DNA of 9,481 nucleotides. It comes from Pseudomonadota bacterium. GTDB taxonomy: Bacteria > SAR324 > NAC60-12. The stretch lies in the NCBI GenBank assembly GCA_014381795.1, contig JACNKY010000323.1:1-9481 (forward strand), read 5' to 3'. The notes below the pieces were generated by a model. The model made no database searches, was not told where the DNA came from, and saw only the letters and a list, made by a program, of their open reading frames with translations. The position numbers were made by a program, and so were the translations under genes. This document shows, piece by piece, positions 6,734 through 9,481 of the stretch. Each line of letters starts with the position of its first letter. The first letter of the stretch is position 1.

Positions 6734-6972
6734 TTCATCCGGAACAAGTCTTTTTCATCTGCAAAATAATCATTCTAGTCCCCCTTTTAACTCCTGCGTT
6801 TTCTTTTCCAACTTCCCCGTTATCTGTTCTTTTTTCTGCTACTGAGTCTACTGGCACAGTTTTTGTTGTATTTAAGGAAGAACAGTCGTTTATCAGCTTT
6901 AGTTACAAGGTTCGAAGTCAGCTAAGAATATGCCTCGAACACCTAGAAGACACCAAACGATACATAGAAGTT
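6734..6972 (+). other. Gap with an unbroken frame leading into the LysM-like gene
   Basis: The frame of the gene at 6973 has no stop codon back to the TAA at 6619-6621, giving 117 open codons upstream, about 80 of them in this gap. None is ATG, GTG or TTG. Translated, the gap begins with a hydrophobic run (FFICKIIILVPLLTPAFSF) and ends in charged sequence. Because the ATG at 6973 is directly followed by a good signal peptide, I treat this as untranslated leader. An inverted repeat GTTCGA (6910-6915) and TCGAAC (6935-6940) lies just before the gene. No strong promoter is recognisable. Confidence 0.35.
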
Positions 6973-7980
6973 ATGTCATTCAAATTTCACCTAACCGCAA
7001 TAATTACGTCTCTCTTTTTTTTCAACAGTCCGGCTGCTGCTGTCACATTACCTGCAGTCTCAAAGCCAATTGAAACAGAGACACTACCGTTGGCGTCATT
7101 TTTATTTGCCCAGCGTGATCCGTTACGTGTGGGCTGGCATGACAATTCGCACAAACAGCAACTGAAAGATATACGTCCGCAAGAAGCTAAACCGGTCGGC
7201 TCCTTATTTGTGCAACTGCGTCCAAGAAAATATGAAGGGGAATATCAACTGGCGCTCCGTGTTTTAAGGGACGGGTCCCATCAGTTTCAACTCATACGTG
7301 AATTTACGAACGGTCAACCGCTGAATCACAAACGTTATTTAACTATACCTTTTGAACATCTGATCGGGGCAATTCAGGGTGAAGCCCTGCGGGCACTATT
7401 CCCGAATGATCGTGTTGAATTTGGGGGGTGGCGTCATCAAACGACTTACGACTGGGAAACTCCTGACTTGATCGCAAAATCTTTTACTAAATCCGCAAAA
7501 TACTCTTTTCCTCAGCAAGTTTATAAACAAGGTGAAACATTTACCATTCCCTGGAATATTTTACGTACTGATTTGGAACTTCAGCCTTTAGCTGTACGTG
7601 AACCGCTTTTCATCAAAAAAGACGAATCTGGACTGCGTTATGCCTTTTACAGGATTCAAACCGGAGATACGCTCTATTCATCAGTTGTAATACGTTTCAT
7701 AGGTGAAACCAAGCATTACGTACGCAGTCAAAATGCCAGTGATTTACTCGTTTTGAACGGACTTAAGGACGCACACCAGCTTTCAGCAGGTCAATTAATA
7801 AAAATCCCGCTGGAATGGATACGTCCTGAATATGTACATCAGGTGCCAGGAATTTACAGAATCTCTAAAGATTTAAATACAGAAACAAAAAAGTCTGGGC
7901 AACAACGCCGAATTTCAACTGATATCGGACTGCCTCAAGCAGAAAAGCTCTACCAAATCAGCATCATCAGCCAACGTTAA
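6973..7980 (+). CDS. Secreted LysM-like peptidoglycan-binding protein, paralogue of the downstream amidase N-terminus
   Basis: Encodes 335 residues. A signal peptide (hydrophobic core 7-17, likely cleavage after SPAAA, residue 23) sends it to the periplasm. The mature part aligns with the N-terminal half of the next gene: YQLALRVL versus YNLAKRVL, RYLTIPF versus RYITFPF, YDWETPDLIAKSFTK versus YGWETTTLIAGLFTK, GDTLYSSVVIRFIG versus GETLYSSVVIRFTG, and KIPLEWI versus KIPLEWL. Three degenerate LysM-like units are suggested at about 91-128, 157-196 and 226-283; the last is the clearest, with YRIQTGDTLYSS, LLVLNGL and AGQLIKIP. There is no amidase domain: a polar tail of about 50 residues ends the protein. 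It probably binds peptidoglycan glycan chains and may assist or localise the amidase made from the gene four bases downstream. That role is inferred from homology and operon position. Confidence 0.85.
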   Translation: MSFKFHLTAIITSLFFFNSPAAAVTLPAVSKPIETETLPLASFLFAQRDPLRVGWHDNSHKQQLKDIRPQEAKPVGSLFVQLRPRKYEGEYQLALRVLRDGSHQFQLIREFTNGQPLNHKRYLTIPFEHLIGAIQGEALRALFPNDRVEFGGWRHQTTYDWETPDLIAKSFTKSAKYSFPQQVYKQGETFTIPWNILRTDLELQPLAVREPLFIKKDESGLRYAFYRIQTGDTLYSSVVIRFIGETKHYVRSQNASDLLVLNGLKDAHQLSAGQLIKIPLEWIRPEYVHQVPGIYRISKDLNTETKKSGQQRRISTDIGLPQAEKLYQISIISQR

Positions 7981-7984
7981 CATA

Positions 7985-9481
7985 ATGAAACTAAAGTTTT
8001 TCATCTTTGCGCTCGTCCTTTCTGCTTTGTTCGGACTGACGGAAAAGACATTTGCAAAGTCGCCGAAAAGTTCAAACTGGAGGAATTTCCAGTTAGAGTA
8101 TCAAAGTACAGGAAACTCTGAAATGAAAGTGGGCTGGAATGGTAAGCGACTTGTTGTTAAACTCAAGCCTCAAAGCGGAGAAGGTGGTTACAATCTGGCC
8201 AAGAGAGTTCTCGAACCAAAATATAGAAGCCTAAAAACTATCCGTAAATACAGTAAATCACGCCGCCTGTACAGAAATCGTTACATAACATTTCCGTTCA
8301 AGGTCATTAACAATGTCATCCGCAGTTCTGCGCTTAAAGCTGTATTTTTCAAAGACAAAGCAGATGGAGACTATTGGAAACATCGGGTAACCTACGGCTG
8401 GGAGACAACCACACTGATTGCAGGCCTCTTCACTAAAAAAGGAATAAAGTCCGGACATTTAGTACGCTACAATAAAATGCGTAAAAAAGGGAATATCCTC
8501 AAAAAAGGTGATGTTATCAAAATTCCTTGGAAGTGGATCAGTCCTGAACTTGCGCTGCGCCGAGTTGCTGTAAAACCGCCTTTGAAACTCAAGCAGGATT
8601 CTTCCGGTAAATTTTTCGCACATTATCGAATGAAACCCGGTGAGACGCTTTATTCATCGGTTGTGATCCGTTTTACCGGACGACTGTTAAACGATGAGGT
8701 AAATCAGGTTGCCAACAAAATATTAAAATTAAATAATATACCTGACGCAAAGCTCATTCAGAATCGTCAAAATATAAAAATTCCACTTGAATGGTTAAGT
8801 GAAGAATACCTGGGTAACCAGACTAATGAAGTGTTTTCTGCAAAAAAAGCTGCTGTATCCAGCAAAACATCTAAAACAAAAATCAAAAAAAGCAAAACAG
8901 CAAAATCCGTATTAGCCAAAAAGAAAGTTAAAAAAAGTAAAACCAGGATAGTTGCTAAAATAACTAAAACCAATGTTCATAAAATTCACGTCATCCTCGA
9001 TTCAGGTCATGGCGGCGGTGACCCAGGAACTTCGGGAGGCTCCAGAAAAAATAAAGATCTGATTTACGAAGATGAAGTGGTTTATGATGTCAGCAAGCGC
9101 ATGTCTGAGCTACTCAAAAAGGAAGGTGTGATTGTACACCCCACTCTGAGTGATCCTAACCAGAAAAAACCGGTGCGCTTTTTATCTCATCAACATGACA
9201 AAGATGAACAACTATTAGTCACACCACGTTATTCTAGCCGTAATTCAAGCGTTGGAGTAAATATGCGTGTCTATCTTGTAAATCATATATATAATGAGTT
9301 GAGGAAGCAAAAAGTCCCCCCAGAAAATATAATATTTATCAGTCTTCACGGTGACTCACTTCACTCATCACTGAGTGGTGTGATGGTCTATTATCCCGAT
9401 AAACGCTTACGTCGCGGAAGGTTTCGTTTGAACAGTAAACTATACAGGAGGATTAAGGAATATAATTCAAAATTAACTTTT
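7985..9481 (+). CDS. N-acetylmuramoyl-L-alanine amidase (Amidase_3) with LysM-like N-terminus, 3' end outside window
   Basis: Zinc enzyme expected to cut the bond between N-acetylmuramic acid and L-alanine in peptidoglycan, probably during daughter-cell separation. The frame is open from the ATG at 7985 to the right edge (499 residues visible). A signal peptide ends near KTFA (residue 24). Three LysM-like units lie at about 69-106, 134-184 and 214-270, the last being clearest (YRMKPGETLYSS, ILKLNNI, IKIP). A lysine-rich linker spans about 286-333. The Amidase_3 domain starts at HVILDSGHGG; predicted zinc ligands are H342, E362 and H455 (SLHGDS). The second catalytic Glu lies beyond the window. 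About 85 residues separate E362 from H455, with an extended LRKQKVPPEN segment before the last ligand. The start follows the previous stop by four bases, without an evident ribosome-binding site, which suggests translational coupling. Confidence 0.94.
   Translation, partial: MKLKFFIFALVLSALFGLTEKTFAKSPKSSNWRNFQLEYQSTGNSEMKVGWNGKRLVVKLKPQSGEGGYNLAKRVLEPKYRSLKTIRKYSKSRRLYRNRYITFPFKVINNVIRSSALKAVFFKDKADGDYWKHRVTYGWETTTLIAGLFTKKGIKSGHLVRYNKMRKKGNILKKGDVIKIPWKWISPELALRRVAVKPPLKLKQDSSGKFFAHYRMKPGETLYSSVVIRFTGRLLNDEVNQVANKILKLNNIPDAKLIQNRQNIKIPLEWLSEEYLGNQTNEVFSAKKAAVSSKTSKTKIKKSKTAKSVLAKKKVKKSKTRIVAKITKTNVHKIHVILDSGHGGGDPGTSGGSRKNKDLIYEDEVVYDVSKRMSELLKKEGVIVHPTLSDPNQKKPVRFLSHQHDKDEQLLVTPRYSSRNSSVGVNMRVYLVNHIYNELRKQKVPPENIIFISLHGDSLHSSLSGVMVYYPDKRLRRGRFRLNSKLYRRIKEYNSKLTF

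Noticed and set aside
5983..6788. CCCCCTTTT occurring on both sides of yhgN (5983-5991 and 6780-6788)
   Set aside because: Nine bases with no shared flanks; too short and simple to be called a repeat or attachment site.
6900..6972. Possible tRNA from the GGTTCGA T-arm-like string at 6909-6915
   Set aside because: No acceptor stem, anticodon arm or CCA-side pairing could be arranged around it on either strand.

Overview
The window looks like chromosome from a didermic (Gram-negative) bacterium with moderately AT-rich DNA. It carries Tol system genes (tolA-like, tolB), a class A penicillin-binding protein with an OB-like insertion, HU, a YhgN/MarC membrane protein and a LysM/amidase protein. 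The mix would fit a deltaproteobacterium-like lineage such as the marine SAR324 group, but that assignment is a guess. No mobile element, CRISPR array, tRNA or rRNA is visible.

Layout. Bases 2-1837 (+) are the C-terminal part of a PBP1A-type peptidoglycan synthase cut by the left edge. It converges on an HU gene (2194-1919, minus), with an 11-bp perfect hairpin between them that may terminate one or both. HU is transcribed divergently from a TolA/TonB-type energy transducer (2388-3650), which is followed 22 bases later by tolB (3673-5016). The last base of the tolB stop codon is the first base of the start codon of a 100-residue HNH nuclease (5016-5318). After a 219-base AT-rich gap comes an unrecognised 99-residue protein (5538-5837), then a 293-base gap with a GC-rich block and a 12-bp palindrome. 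Next are yhgN (6131-6733) and two tandem paralogues separated by four bases: a secreted LysM-like protein without an enzyme domain (6973-7980) and a LysM-like/Amidase_3 N-acetylmuramoyl-L-alanine amidase (7985 to beyond the right edge).

How it fits together. Most of the window serves the cell envelope: PBP1A builds and crosslinks peptidoglycan, the Tol proteins couple inner-membrane energy to outer-membrane constriction at division, and the amidase with its non-catalytic neighbour probably splits septal peptidoglycan. The Tol cluster is rearranged relative to tolQRAB-pal: tolQ/tolR are not next to tolA, and the place where pal usually lies is taken by an HNH nuclease gene. Points most worth checking are the tandem LysM paralogues, the tolB-HNH overlap, the unrecognised 99-residue protein, and the stop-free frame running into the first LysM gene.
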